DNA of 64,000 nucleotides from Sipunculus nudus (Eukaryota; Annelida; Sipuncula; Golfingiida; Sipunculidae), in assembly GCA_026874595.1 (NCBI GenBank), contig CM049317.1, positions 43,238,401-43,302,400 on the forward strand. Direction: 5' to 3'. Below, in pieces: positions 1-12,500 of the stretch. The notes below the pieces were generated by a model. The model was not told where the DNA came from. It saw only the letters and a program-made list of their open reading frames with translations, and did no database searches. The position numbers and the translations under genes were made by a program. Each line of letters starts with the position of its first letter. Within the stretch, counting starts at the first letter, position 1.

Positions 1-78
1 TGAGAATATTTTGCATAATTTGCATTTGCAAAATTTTCAAACTTCAGCTGAGCGCCGTGACCCATGGGTCCCTTGTTT
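1..78 (+). mobile_element. Family A HINE-like element, 3' end
   Basis: The end has subterminal TCAGCTGAGC, then the perfect palindrome GACCCATGGGTC and CCTTGTTT. The rest lies outside the window. The flank from 79 matches the interior of another A copy (compare 40555 onward), so this copy inserted into an older A copy. Confidence 0.7.
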
Positions 79-2862
79 TAATTGTTTGCACTGTATTTTT
101 TCTTAAATTGTAATGCTGTTTCTATTCCGATATACAAAATCTTCTTTGAAAAGTAATTCAAAGAATCATCCAGAAGATGCCAATGTTGTGTTAATATAGC
201 ATTGTTAAAGAAATCAATTTTCTATTTAATGATTTTAACAAATTAAAATATAACTAGAATACGGGTAGTTGACAAGGGACTTTGTGTATCCGCCGAAATG
301 ACAGTGGGATGGGTGAAGTGAGGCATGGATTGAGTGGCAAGGGGAAATAGAGAGAGGTGTGTTGCATATTAGCACGGATTTCTGCACCTGAAATGTGTAT
401 GTAGGTTGCGCCACCTACCACAAAATCCAGAGAGCTGTCCAAGTTGTATACATATGCAAAATTTTAGGCAGATAAGTCAAACCACTACTTGTATGTAAGT
501 GATTTTATCCCACAGCAGACAAACAGAAGGACGCTGTGCAAAAATGTTGACAGGTGGCGCCACCAATCTGGTGTCTGATTAAAAGCTATGTGAGATCTAT
601 ACACATGCAAAATTTCAGGGGGATATGTCTAACCAGTTTCGAGATGTGGGCTTGGATGTTTGCAGCTTAAACATAAATGTAGGTGGTGCCACCTGCAAAA
701 AACCAGAAAGCAATCCAAGATGTATAAACCTGCAAAATTTTAGGCAGATATGTCAACCCCACTGCCAATATATGAGTGATTTTAGCCTACGGCAGACAAA
801 CAGATAGAGGCTGTGCAAAAATGGTTGCAGGAGGCGCCACCAGTTTTGCGTGTGATAAAGAGCAATATGAGATCTATACACATGCAAAATTTTAGGAGGA
901 TACAGCAAACCAGTCCCGAGATGTGCGATTGGATGTCTGCAGTTTAAACATAAATGTAGGTGGCGCCAACTGTCATAAAATCAAGAAAGCTGTCCAGGAT
1001 ATATAAACCTGCAAAATTTCAGGTGGATAAGTCAAACCACTGCCGAGATCGGAGTTATTTTATCCCAAGGCAGATGAACAAATTGACGCTGTACAAAAAT
1101 AGTTGGATATAGCGCCCCCAGTTTTGGCTATGATGAAGAGCTATGTGAGATCTATACTCTTGCAAAATTTTTGCCCAATCGGTCAGACGGTTCCCGAGAT
1201 ATGAGCTTGGATGTCTGCTGGTTTAATGTGAATGTAGGTGGGGCCACCTGTCATAAAATCAAGAAAGCTATCCAGGATATATACACATGCAAAATTTCAG
1301 GTGGATAAGTCCAACCAATGCAGAGACATGAGTGATTTTATCCCAAGGCAGATGAACAGATGGACGCTGTGCAAAATGGTTGCAGGTGACGCCACCATTT
1401 TTAGTGTATGTTATAAAGCTATCCAAGGGCTATATTTGTGCAAAATTGTTAGCCTGATCAGTCGGTTCCTGAGATATATGGGTTTATGTGTGGAAACAGA
1501 AGCACAAATGGACGCTGGGCAGAGAGGAAAGGTCAGAGGTCAACCAAAAATGAGGGCACAGCAGTTCACATGTGACCCGATCATAATCCTGAAATTTAAA
1601 AAAATTCGGACCAGTGGTTATGGAGGAATTCTCTGGAAACCTATGAGGCGGCGGAGGCGTCCAACTATAAACAAAGTATCTGCAAAACTCTTGGCGGATA
1701 CAATTTCACCCATCAGTATGCATAAATTTATTAAATATGAAGCAAATTATGGATAAATAAAGGCACAATTGAAAATTGTGAAATCTGAATAAATTATTAT
1801 TTATAGATATGTATTGTTTTGCAAATTTAAAAGATATATTCTTGTGGTAAAAAATAAATATACACTTGTATGCATGATGTATTGTTATCTGATTGAGATT
1901 TATGATGATGCAATTTAGAATAATGAATCAACGTTTATATTCAGATATATTTATATATTATATTGGAAATGTATAGAAATATAGACTTAAGATAAAAAAA
2001 AATGATGTCATAATAAAATGAGGATCTAATACAAACATTTGTTCATTATTTTCCTGCCTCAGCAGAATTGGAGATCAGGCTTTGTTTGCCCTTTATCTAT
2101 ATGCAGAAGTATTGTTAATCCCACCATCCCCCCCCCCCCCACCCCCACCCCTGCTGCCATTGATTCCTTTGCACATTAGTTTTTATTGCAAAAATGTAAA
2201 ATTTATTTAATTTAAAAAATAATTGGATTAGAAAAAATAAGATCTGATTGAAACATATTTTTTCCTCAGGAGAATTGAACATAAAGTGACCAGCTCTGTC
2301 TTTCCATCATCTCTCTGTTAATCATTAAATATACATTAATTATGAATTTTTTCCTATAAGCACTGTTGAAATAACTTTCATATGCTGTATGTTTATCGAT
2401 TTACGCTATTTAAATCAGAAATTTGAAAGCAGCTTCAGTTATTTAATATTGCAGATGTTAAACTTTAATCATTTACCCCCCCCCCCCAATTCCACAACCA
2501 CCAAGTGCTTGCATTTGTGGACTGGGGACATTAGTTATATTTCAACTGTATACATTTTATAAATAAAAAATACATACATTGAACAAATGTGTACAGAACT
2601 GTAAAAAGCCAACCAATGATCATGGTAATAATATGGTCACAGCCTGCTCACAGGCTTAAATTTTAATATTAGGAAATGCATATTTTGGTCACAAAATATT
2701 ATTTGCAACAATTTCTTATTCACCAGTACAAACAAATCAGGTCAACCAGCCATGGCCTATATTACCTTTTCCTTTTAGACTTTATCTCCATTTGGTATTA
2801 TTTTAGATTTTTACTTTCAAGGTCAACTTCAGCTGAACACAGTGACCCATGGGTCCCTTGTT
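79..2862 (+). mobile_element. Family A subfamily copy, interrupted by C
   Basis: The segments 79-251 and 1703-2862 together match 40555-41389. The copy ends in AGCTGAACACAGTGACCCATGG and CCTTGTTT. A family C element occupies 252-1702. The body carries C runs at 2128-2140 and 2476-2487. From 2890 to about 3030 there is a further fragment with the 'cctagaatcttctaac...gaggtcc' core motif found in other A copies. Confidence 0.65.
252..1702 (-). mobile_element. Family C HINE-like element, full length
   Basis: On the minus strand it begins TGTATCCGCCAAGAGTTTTG, a hairpin end, and finishes with GGCGGATAC, a stem (agttgac / gtcaac) and TATTCTAGTT. GTATCCGCC at one end and GGCGGATAC near the other are inverted repeats. 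The core is a tandem array of 130-150-bp half-units, each centred on GGTGGCGCCACC or a variant (near 408, 553, 680, 830, 960, 1110, 1240, 1385). The matching sequence at 40690-40710 lacks the insert and shows insertion between two T residues. Open frames inside do not look like genes. Confidence 0.75.
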
Positions 2863-3131
2863 TACTTTATATTTGAGACCTTTAAAGATGCAGTCTTCCA
2901 TTGATAGGGTACAAATCATAACCATTAAACCATCTTCTAATTTAACTTCCAAAGAGGTCCTGCACCTAGAATCTTCTAACTTGAAATCCAGAGAGGTCCA
3001 TGAAAAATGAATGACATTCTGAAAGTGACATATTATTTAATTCAGTTCCACAACACCTGTTTCTGGTCCATGTGATTGTGAACAAAGACACAGAATCAGC
3101 AGTATATTTATGTGATATTTTTTATTTTCAG

Positions 3132-3226
3132 GCCTGGCTGCAGAGACTGACCTGACCACAATGACTGCCGTTCAGACAGCTAGATACTTTTCCCGTCAGG
3201 GCTATGGCCTTCTCAGGATCCCACAG
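3132..3226 (+). CDS. Exon of a small unidentified membrane-protein gene
   Basis: A good acceptor (T-rich tract then CAG ending at 3131) and donor (GTACAT at 3227) bound this 95-base exon. An ATG at 3161 with A at -3 opens 22 codons ending exactly at the donor in phase 0. The peptide begins MTAVQTARYFSRQG, has three arginines and no acidic residue, and so resembles a mitochondrial targeting presequence. The next exon, at 30694, continues in the same frame. The frame is also open from the acceptor to the ATG (residues LAAETDLTT), so the exon could be internal to a longer protein whose earlier exons lie outside the window. I do not recognise the family. Seen: splice signals, frame and composition. 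Inferred: targeting and gene size. Confidence 0.68.
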
Positions 3227-3239
3227 GTACATTTTTAAT

Positions 3240-3311
3240 TATCTCCACCTATCCATAGGTGGAGACATTTGTTTTAGGCATTATTATGTCTCCCTCTTCC
3301 AGGGGAGACAT
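3240..3311. repeat. Two adjacent foldbacks at the intron start
   Basis: The first is an 11-bp perfect hairpin, TCTCCACCTAT / ATAGGTGGAGA, with a 2-base loop (3242-3265). The second is ATGTCTCCC / GGGAGACAT with an 8-base loop (3286-3311). The second has the same layout as the 5' hairpin ends of families A, C and E and may be a truncated element of a further family. Both begin within 15-60 bases of the 5' splice site. Confidence 0.6.
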
Positions 3312-3474
3312 GTTGTTTTCATTGCCAGAGGGGAGCACTGTATTTTGGTCCAATCAGATGAGACCCTGTGTGCTGGAAGACAAATCAGTTTACCAGCCAA
3401 GCGAGGAATACACGCAGCCAATGTTGTTCATTTTGTTTTGAGTGACAGATCATCAACCTGGCAACTGTTTGAAC

Positions 3475-3478
<4 letters not shown>

Positions 3479-3505
<27 letters not shown>

Positions 3506-3507
3506 GT
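3479..3507. repeat. (TA)n microsatellite
   Basis: An uninterrupted TA dinucleotide run of about 13 units lies here, followed by further AT-rich sequence. From 3508 to about 4390 I see no gene or recognised element. Confidence 0.9.
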
Positions 3508-4397
3508 TATATATAATCATACGTATATATATCTTAAAGGTCATCACTTGACAAACAGATTAATACTGGTAACAAAGTGATGCCCCGATGTATGTACATG
3601 TAACTTTTCTTATCGTGCATGCAATATTTTTTGGCGGGAAACCATATCCGCCTGCACCTGTATTCACTGATCTGCCCATACTCCTGCTCTTAGAACTTGC
3701 GGGATGTTATGAATATACAAGAAGCCTGTTTGCTAGTCTGATCTGTAAATCTCAAAAAGCTAGAGTTAAAAAAATTCAAGGGTTAAATATTGAAAATGGA
3801 GGCCAAAAAATTGGCCAAGCAACTGACCATAAAGTTATATAGCACCAAATGAGCCATGGTCCACTTCAGTAAAATGAGTAAACAGCACCAAGGGCACCAA
3901 AGTTTACCCACATAATTACTCTTGGTAACCTTGGTGCCAAAATCACTTGCGTGCTTATAAAGGATATGTAGGCCTATAATAAATACATGTTATCTGTATT
4001 TTCTATGGTGGTTAAAATTAACTTCATTATCCCATACTTTGCCTCATTTGAACACCATGTCCTGTACACAGCTTATAGTGTGTGCAGCGATGCAGCTGTG
4101 GCTCATCGGTGATGTCAAGAAATATTATCACAGGACTTAAAAAGTTAGTAGTTGGCCAAACACATACTTAGGTGTATTTTTGCTGTTAACAATAACAATA
4201 ATTGAGAACATTATATGCCATGATTATGTGGATGGGAACATAATAATTCAAAATATCTCACTTGTAATCAGAAGCATTATGTGAGCGATAATTGGGGAAA
4301 TAAATGCAGACATAAGCTCAGTTTGAAGCAATCAGTTCCAAATCACCATATTAGAAGCTAATGCCCCTGGATATCTTTTAGAAAGGAAAATTAACTA

Positions 4398-7300
4398 CAG
4401 TAGAACGTTGAATATCTGAACACCATTTATCCGAAAAATCATTCATCTGAAATAAAAAATGGAGAACTGAAATTTGATCATTTATTTGAAATCTGAACAA
4501 TGACAAAAAAATCAAGAAAAAAATGGCATAAAAGATTGTTTTATTCAAAACAAATGTAGCTACATCAGCGGTGATACATATTGCTGACTGATTAGTGCAC
4601 CCCAGCGTAGGCAGTAGGTGTGAAAACACCCCCACGCGGGCCGGGGTTGTCCTCACTTTAATCAGAATGCCCAGGCCGGGGTAATTAACCTGTACAAACA
4701 AAATATTACAACAGACATAACTAAGTAGCCAACTGCAGGTTGTAGGTGTGATAAACACAGCCTCGCCAATCTGTGTAGTCGTCGGCTCAGCTTAGATCAG
4801 GGTGGCTTTGAAAGATAGCTTTTATCTTCGTTCCAGTAGTGACCAAGGCCTAAAGTACAGCGCTGAGCATAAGATGAGTTTATGTGCGCCTCTGTTATTT
4901 ACTCACAGAGTCTATTGGCCAGATTATCTCTGACCATTATAAGGTAATTTTGATTACTGTAAATCCTGTTATTATTGCCGCGGCCTTAAAAACAAACTCA
5001 AAATTGAAAATCTCGACTTTTTTTCTGAACTTGGGATGCGGCCATAAATAGATGGTTTATCAGATATGAACTGTGAGAAGAACTCTCTCCCGGACATGGC
5101 GCTCCTTTGGGCGATAATAGGAGATCAACATACCACAGAGGAAATACTCTTTGTAGTCACAAATTTATTGTATAAAATTGTATAGTCTAAATGTTCATAT
5201 AAAATATAATAATTATATGCAATCAATTGAAAAATAACAATAAACATTGAACAATAACAACACTTAATACGAGATTAAAATGAATGAGATTATTCATGGT
5301 GTGGACTAGTGGTGACGTCTGTTGGAAAAAATCGGTATTACCGGTCATACCTTTGACGGAGCCGGATTGCCTTGGAATCTATGTTGTTTATAAAAAGAAT
5401 TCAGAAAATCAAAATATGTAATTAAGAACACTATAAAACCTCTATAAAAGTTCAAATTTAGCAGGTTACTAACTGACATTTTTTATAATGTCTGATACAT
5501 GTACCTCAATATTGAATAGCCCATCTTCTCGCCCCCATGTCATGTTTCTGGAAAACCTTCATCCTTGAATGCGTATAGCCCGGTCATTTACTTCTGTTAA
5601 ATCTCTGTTTTTTTATACAATCACGAATATATTGTATGAATGGAAATAGTATTAGAGGGGAAACCCGCTTGTAGATATAAATGGTAGAACATGTCACTAC
5701 AGCCGATGGAATTTGTTGAATATACAGATTTTACATGCCGTGCCGTATTCTTGTTTGCTACTGATTTTCCAGTATATTTTGGATAGAAATATTCTGCTGA
5801 TCCATTTAAAGTCACTGTATATTTAAATTCTAAAAGTAATATTTTGAAATCTCAATCTATGATGAAAATTCCATATCTTGAATTACTCGGAAGATTCGAA
5901 TCATTTTTATACCGGTAACTTCGGTATAATCATCGTTACATCGTTCATTGACATCGCTCCATGTCACAATTTGCTGATGCGTTTGAAAACATCGCTGGTC
6001 AACTTAACTAAATATCAAAATAACTGAAGTTACCTTGTCGAGATACGCACGTATAGCAAACATGACGCGTGAAAACGAGTGATTTTAAAGTAAAATTAAA
6101 ATTGCCGGTCGAGGTAAGCAAGTTTTTTCCCTCAAGAAAGTTTCCGTGTGGGGAGCCATCTTGTCAAGGTAGCATTCGCGCAAGGCACACTGGGACGGAA
6201 TAGGAGGCTGTTCTGTTTACTACCCACCGCGTACAGCCGTTCAAAATATTCTTAGCAGAACACCAGGGCGTTTCAGCACATTGCGGCACTCAAACTTGAT
6301 TTTAAAACGATCGTCAGCCATTGTGCGACTCTTTACGATGTCAGCTTTTTATTCATTTTACTTTCTAAACAAATAATCGTTGCTAAATAATGCTGCAAAT
6401 GAGTGTAAAAAAGGCATTTATTTAAATGTTTCTTGAACATGCCCAACGAAGTTGGCCGCTGTGTTACAGCAGGGGAGTTTTAAACGTATTATTTGGTGAC
6501 AATTACCCAGATTGTTTATAACAAGTTATATATCGCACGAAAGATATACATGTCAAGGTTCTACATTTAAATTTTTATATGTATACCACGAGCCGTGATT
6601 AAGTTCCTGCAGGTTGAAAATCTGACAGTTTCAGCGGTCTGAGCCATCATGTCGCCCTTTGAACGCAACTGCGTGATAGTGGATAGTATTCAGGCTTTTT
6701 GCTTCAATAAATGTACATATAAACCTCAATTCAGTGTTAACACTATGGTCTTTGACAATCAACGTACATGCAAAGAAGCGTTTTGATGCATACAAGAATC
6801 GTTTTGCGTAACCACCATTCAAACGAAACGATCGTTCGGGGAATCTTTCTTTTTTTCTGATAAATGCCTGCCAATCGATGTGCATAAGTCGTTAGTAACA
6901 TACAGATATTTTGTCCCTATCTCGAGCGTTAAATATATTTAATATACGTAATCTGGCGACATATTTAACCTCTGAAATTAATACTTTTCATTCTAGTCTT
7001 CATTAAAGCAGCTATGTCGTGATTTATTTTGCTACGTGCAGCTAATAATCTTACCCTCAGGCCAGAGACGGAGTCGGGGTGCGGCCTTAAAGGGGGGTTT
7101 TAGGTATTTGGACCTCTGTTGGAGCTCCTTTAAGAGACCTTGCAAACTCAGGGTGCGGCTATAATTACACGTGCGGCCATAAAAACAAGATTTACGGTAG
7201 CTAGAATCGTTGCTTTTGACTGCTGTCAATCCTTGCAAGACTTGACATGTGTACAAAGCCAACTGACCTCACCAGAGAATTCAACGTCGAAAGATCTACG

Positions 7301-7815
7301 ATCAGTGACATTTACATTTGTTTGATTAATTTGAAATATAACTGTGTACATAAACTTGTACATAAACAGATCCTTTCCCTCGTCATTTCAATAAAAATAC
7401 AGTACAAATATAAAGGTTCCTGTAGTTAACCTATCTGCGGAAAGATGGCAGCACTTTCAAGGTCATGGCAGGTCATTATAGTTATCATTGCAGCCACGCG
7501 TGTCATGATGTAGGTACGATACCGATTGTTTCCAGCGCAAGGCTCTTCACCAATAATTATATTATTATATAATAATGTGTTCTATATGATAAATTTATTA
7601 AATCGATTTAAAATGTTATAATATATGGTAACACATTTATCATGGGCTAGCTAAATCAATTTGGGTGGGTCAGTGTCTGGTAATGGCCCAAACTCGGCGA
7701 TAAGCCTAATCACTGATTCCCAGAACAATTTCATGCAAAATCGTTCATCCAAACGATCGTTCATCTGAACAAAAAGCTTGTCCCCTGAGTCTTTCAGCTA
7801 AACAACGCTCTACCA
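4398..7815. mobile_element. Decayed Tigger/pogo-like DNA transposon
   Basis: The left end reads CAGTAGAACGTTGAATATCT after a TA. The reverse complement of the right end reads TGGTAGAGCGTTGTTTAGCT. Both ends carry repeated 'ATC(C/T)GAA' or 'ATCTGAA' motifs. CAGT-start ends with TTATCCGAA motifs are typical of the Tigger/pogo branch of Tc1/mariner. No DDE transposase frame is readable, and another element fills 4957-7197. The right-hand TA duplication is not clean. A minus-strand frame of 126 codons at 4378-4758 covers this end and resembles nothing I know. Confidence 0.55.
4957..7197. mobile_element. TIR element with TA flanks, nested
   Basis: The ends are CTGTAAATCCTGTTATTATT and, inverted, CCGTAAATCTTGTTTTTATG, each followed by GCCGC and each flanked by TA (4955-4956 and 7198-7199). 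The element is 2.24 kb. A second inverted motif, 'gcggccataaa', occurs near 5037-5048 and 7173-7183. No transposase frame was seen, so it is non-autonomous or decayed. TA flanks suggest the Tc1/mariner superfamily, but the family is not assigned. From 7816 to about 8150 I see nothing recognisable. Confidence 0.6.
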
Positions 7816-8149
7816 TTATCAAGATTTTTTTCTTCCATATATGAAATGAATGGAATTATATGGGTTAAACATAAAAAAAAACCATGTCAAAGTAATAAGT
7901 TAATATGATTAAGCAAGTGATATAATCTTTATTTACAAATCTGTAGTATTCAAATTAAGTTTAATTGGCACGTATCTGTGTAAAATGGGCAGATTAGGTG
8001 GAATGACAATCAAATGAATTTTAGTCCCCCTTTATATTGATGTAAATGGTGCAGTTCTTGCTAACCACAAATAAAGTGCTTGTCTTTTCATGTCATATAC
8101 CACCCTGATTTCACTCTTTGGTCATTGGCATCTTTGTGTTTGAAAGTAA

Positions 8150-9048
8150 TTGTGTCAGCCAAAACGAAGTTTTGCGGATAATATGTTTTTGACCGGGTTC
8201 CGCCACTGCCTCGTTAGTTTCCGGAGACTTCTCTGAGACTACTGGACGGATTTTTCCGAAACCTACAAAAATTATCAGGTCACATGTGAACTGGTGCCTA
8301 ACCAATTGGCTTAGACCTCTGACCTTTCCTTTCTGCCCAGCGTCCGTTTGTGCATCTGTTTCCACACATAAACCCACATATCTCGGGAACCGTTTGACCA
8401 TTCAGGAAAAATTTTTTCTACAAATATAGCCCTTGGATAGCTTTATAACATACACAAAAAAAGGGTGGCGCCACCTGCAACCATGTTTGCACAGTGTCCA
8501 TTTGTTAATCTGCCATGGGTTAAAATCACTCATATCTCTGCAGTGGTTTGACTAATTCACCTGAAATTTGGCATGCATATACATCCTAGATAGCCTTCTT
8601 GATTTAATGACAAGTGGCGCCACCTACATTCACGTTAACGCTGCAGACATCCAAGCTCATATCTCGGGAACTGTTTGACCAATCAGGAAAATAATTTTAC
8701 ACGAATGTAGCCCTTGGATAGCTTTATAACGTACACAAAAATGGTGGCGCCACCTGCAGCCATTTTTGCACAGCGTCCATCTGTTTGTCTGCCTTGGGTT
8801 AAAATCACTCATATCTCTGCAGTGGTTTGACCAAATTACCTGCAATTAGGCATGCGTATACATCCCGTATAGCTTTCTTGATTTTTATGACAGGTGGCGC
8901 CAGCTTCATTCACGTCAACGCTACGGACATTAATGCTAATATCTCCGGACATGTTTGACCAATCAGGAAAAAAATTTAACATAAATGTAGCCCTTGGATA
9001 GCTTTATAACATTAAAAAAAATGGTGGCACCACCTGCAGCCATTTTTT
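8150..9048 (+). mobile_element. Family C copy, 3' truncated
   Basis: A 5' hairpin (CCAAAAC...GTTTTGCGG) lies at about 8159-8178. Tandem half-units follow with GGTGGCGCCACC or variants at 8464, 8610, 8743, 8892 and 9022. The 3' hairpin and CTAG end are missing. It is cut off near 9048 by DNA that is also found reversed at about 48780-49275. Confidence 0.7.
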
Positions 9049-9538
9049 GATTAAAGTACACATTTAATTGTGTCCACAAAGTGGTGTATTGCTATATGAA
9101 AGTGTGGATGTTCATCAGATAAGTGATGCTTTACTTCAGAAGAGTAAACTTCACCAGATGTGAAATTGACTATTAATTCCAGTAATTAATTATAGCTGAG
9201 ATTGTAATTAGCATAATGACCAACATTGTGTATACTTTATTTTAAAAGATGTTTTTATTTTATCAAATTTACTGAATCTTATATTTTATTTTGGTGATTA
9301 AAATTAAGTATGTATTGAAAACTCCAATGTGCAAAACTTTTTAATAGGGATTCGGGGAATAATCTTGTAGATGCCATGTTGTGGCATTATTTTCTTTTAA
9401 ATTCAGTATAAACATCTGATTTAAAAATAATAAAATATATGTGTATGCATAATATGACCAAATATGAGCTACAATCTGGATATATAATTATTGCAACTTA
9501 GAATTCTAATATTTTAACTTATATTTTAATTTTTTTTA
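9049..9538. repeat. AT-rich segment repeated in inverse near 49 kb
   Basis: The run starting 'gattaaagtacacatttaattgtg' and continuing to 9538 is matched by the reverse complement of about 48780-49275. It abuts the 5' end of a family A copy in both places in related fashion. No coding frame was seen. Confidence 0.6.
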
Positions 9539-12500
9539 TTAGCTCAGCTGACTATAAGTCATCTGAGCTATAGTCGTGGTCCATTGTCCGTCGTCCGTCC
9601 GTCTGTCTGTCCGTCCGTCCGTCCGTCCGTAGATGTGGCACGTTTTTAAACCGTAAGACCTAGGAATCCAAAATTCAGCATAATGTTAAATGTCCCCAAG
9701 ATCTCCTACCAAGCTGAAAACTGGGTCTTTGCGACTTCATTTCTTTGAGAAATTAAGGAAAAACCTCAATTTTTTATTAAAAACCTATTTTCACACTTCA
9801 GGGCTGCCTAATATCAAAACCACTCATCTGTTTTTCCTCATATTTCCTATAAATATTCCTCTATATAATTCCTATGTACATGCCAGAAATTAGGTCTGTA
9901 TTATATAATTTAAAAAAGTTATGGGCCCAAACATAATGCATTTTGTAAATAATCAGGAAAGAAATTTTATCACTTAACACAAAACTTGTTAAAGCTAAGC
10001 ACTTTTTTTCCAGTAATATTACTTTTATTAATCAAAATTAAATTGTATACCCAAAATTAGATCAAAATCTTTTAAATTTTTTAAAATATTAGCAAAAATA
10101 AAGAATTGGTACCTTAAATTTTGCCCAACTTTGACCATAGCACGTTTTTTTGCTGTAACTGCTGTGGATTTAATTTTCACAGCATGTTTTTGTTAGCATT
10201 TCAACTGTTAACACCAAAAATTTGAAACCAGTTGATCAAAAACTGTAGATTTTATTCAAGTTTTCAAGCACCATGTCACATATTGCTAGTGTTATGCAGT
10301 TTGCTAGAGCTCAGCTCCCGAACTTCAGCTCTAAGTTCCTTAAATTTGGCATACAGTTAAATTTCTCCAAAATCCCCTACTATGCCAAGAATTTGGTCAC
10401 TAGGACTTAATTCCTTCGAGATATCAATGAAAAACTTCATTTTTCCATTAAAAACCCATTCTTACACTTTAAGACTGCCTAATATCAAAACCACTGATCT
10501 GACTTTGATCATATATAATATACATATTTTTCTATACATTCGCTATGCACATGCCAGAAATGATGTCAGTATTGTGTATTTTTTTTTAAGTTATGGGTCC
10601 ATACAAATTGCACTTTTTTAAAAATCAAGAAATATATTTACTCACCTAAGATGAGGATTGCTGAAGCTGGAGACTTTTTGTCAGGAATATAACTTTATTT
10701 AATCAAGATTCGATTGTTTACCCAAAATAAGATCTGAATTTTGCAAATTTTTCAAGTTATTAGCTTAAATAAAAAATCAATAGTTATGGGTCCAAACATA
10801 ATGCACTTTTTTAAAAATCAAGAAATATATTTACTCACCTAAGATGAGGATTGCTGAAGCTGGAGACTTTTTGTCAGGAATATAACTTTATTTAATCAAG
10901 ATTCGATTGTTTACCCAAAATTAGATCTGAATTTTGCAAATTTTTCAAGTTATTAGCTTAAATAAAAAATCAATACCCTAAATTTTGTCCAACTTTGGCA
11001 ATGGCTTTTTTTTTCTGTAAGCACTGTTGATTTAATTTTCACAGCATATATACATAAGGATTTAATCTTTTAAAATCTGAAATTTCAAAGGAATTGATTG
11101 AAAAGAGTAGCTTTTATTCAAGTTTTCATACACCATGTCAAGTGTTGTTTACATCTAGCCCACCTAGTAGTAAAGCCTTCACTTGCATTATGTAACCCAC
11201 CCCAGGCAGCTTGTCTTGGCTCAGCTGGGCCACTACTAGCAGGCTTCCCCTCTGCCTTGCACACACACCCCCCCCCCCTAGATGATGCATTAACTAGATG
11301 AATGTTATAATTTTCTGTATTTCATTTTATTCTTGGCTATGCTACATTTTAGATGTTGTATTTACCGCCAGGGTTACAATGATTAAAGTGCACATTTAAC
11401 TTGACCATGGCACGTTTTTTTCCTGTAAGTACTGTGGATTTAATTTTCACAGCATGTTTTTGTTAGCATTTCAACTGTTAACACCAACAATTTGAAACCA
11501 GTTGATCAAAAACTGTAGATTTTAATCAAGTTTTCAAGCACCATGTAACATATTGTTTACATCAGGCTAGTGTTATGCAGTTTGCAAGAGCTCAGCTCCC
11601 CAGCTTCAGCTTTAAGTTCCTTAAATTCAGCATACAGTTAGATGTCTCCAAAATCCCCTACCATGCCAAGAATTTGGTCACTAGGACTTAATACCTTCGA
11701 GATATTAATGAAAATCTTCATTTTTCCATTAAAAACCCATTGTTACACTTCAAGACTTCCTAATATCAAAACAACTGATCTGACTTTAATCATAAATAAT
11801 ATACATATTTTTCATTCTCTATGCACATGCCAGAATGATGTCAATATTGCGTAATTGTTTTAAGTTATGGGCCCAAACATAATGCACTTTGTAAAAAATC
11901 AAGAAATATATTTACTCCCTTAACAAGGGCATTGCTGAAGCTAGAGATTTTTTTGTCAGGGATGTAACATTATAATTAATCAAGATTCAATTGAATACCC
12001 AAAATTAGTTCTGAATTTTTCAAATTTTATAGGTTATTAGTATAAATATAAAATTAGTACCTTAAATTTTGCCCAGCTGTGACCATGGCACGTTTGTTTC
12101 CCATGAGCACTGTTGATCTAATTTTCATATCATGCACGCATAAGGATTTCAGCTTTTTAGTTTAGAAAGCTTAAAGAAATTGGCCAGATATTGTAGCTTT
12201 TATTAATGTTTTTTATGAGACCCTGTCAGACTTTAGCTCTCTCCAGCCCCTCTTGAGTCACCTGTATGTTGACCTTGTTGACCTTTCATCAAATTATGCA
12301 CGCTTGAGGCAAGAATCCAGGCAGCTTATGGCCAGCCACAGTTGATCCAGGTGTCCAACCCAACTCATCTAGTAGTTTTAACCAACAACATAACAATAAA
12401 CAATAAATTAATAAATTTTTATTGTTTTTTAATAACAAATTAAAGAAAAATAGAAAAGGAATTTGTTAGTTTATAATAACAGGAAATTAACTTGCAGTTA

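Noticed and set aside
3204-3551. 115-codon + frame starting within the first exon
   Set aside because: It is out of frame with the splice-supported reading, crosses the donor, a foldback and a TA microsatellite, and ends in low-complexity residues.
11098-11301. Small frame recurring near 49376-49558 and in other A copies, with a proline-rich end
   Set aside because: Its repetition follows from repeat copies, and the proline run is a C homopolymer. No known domain.
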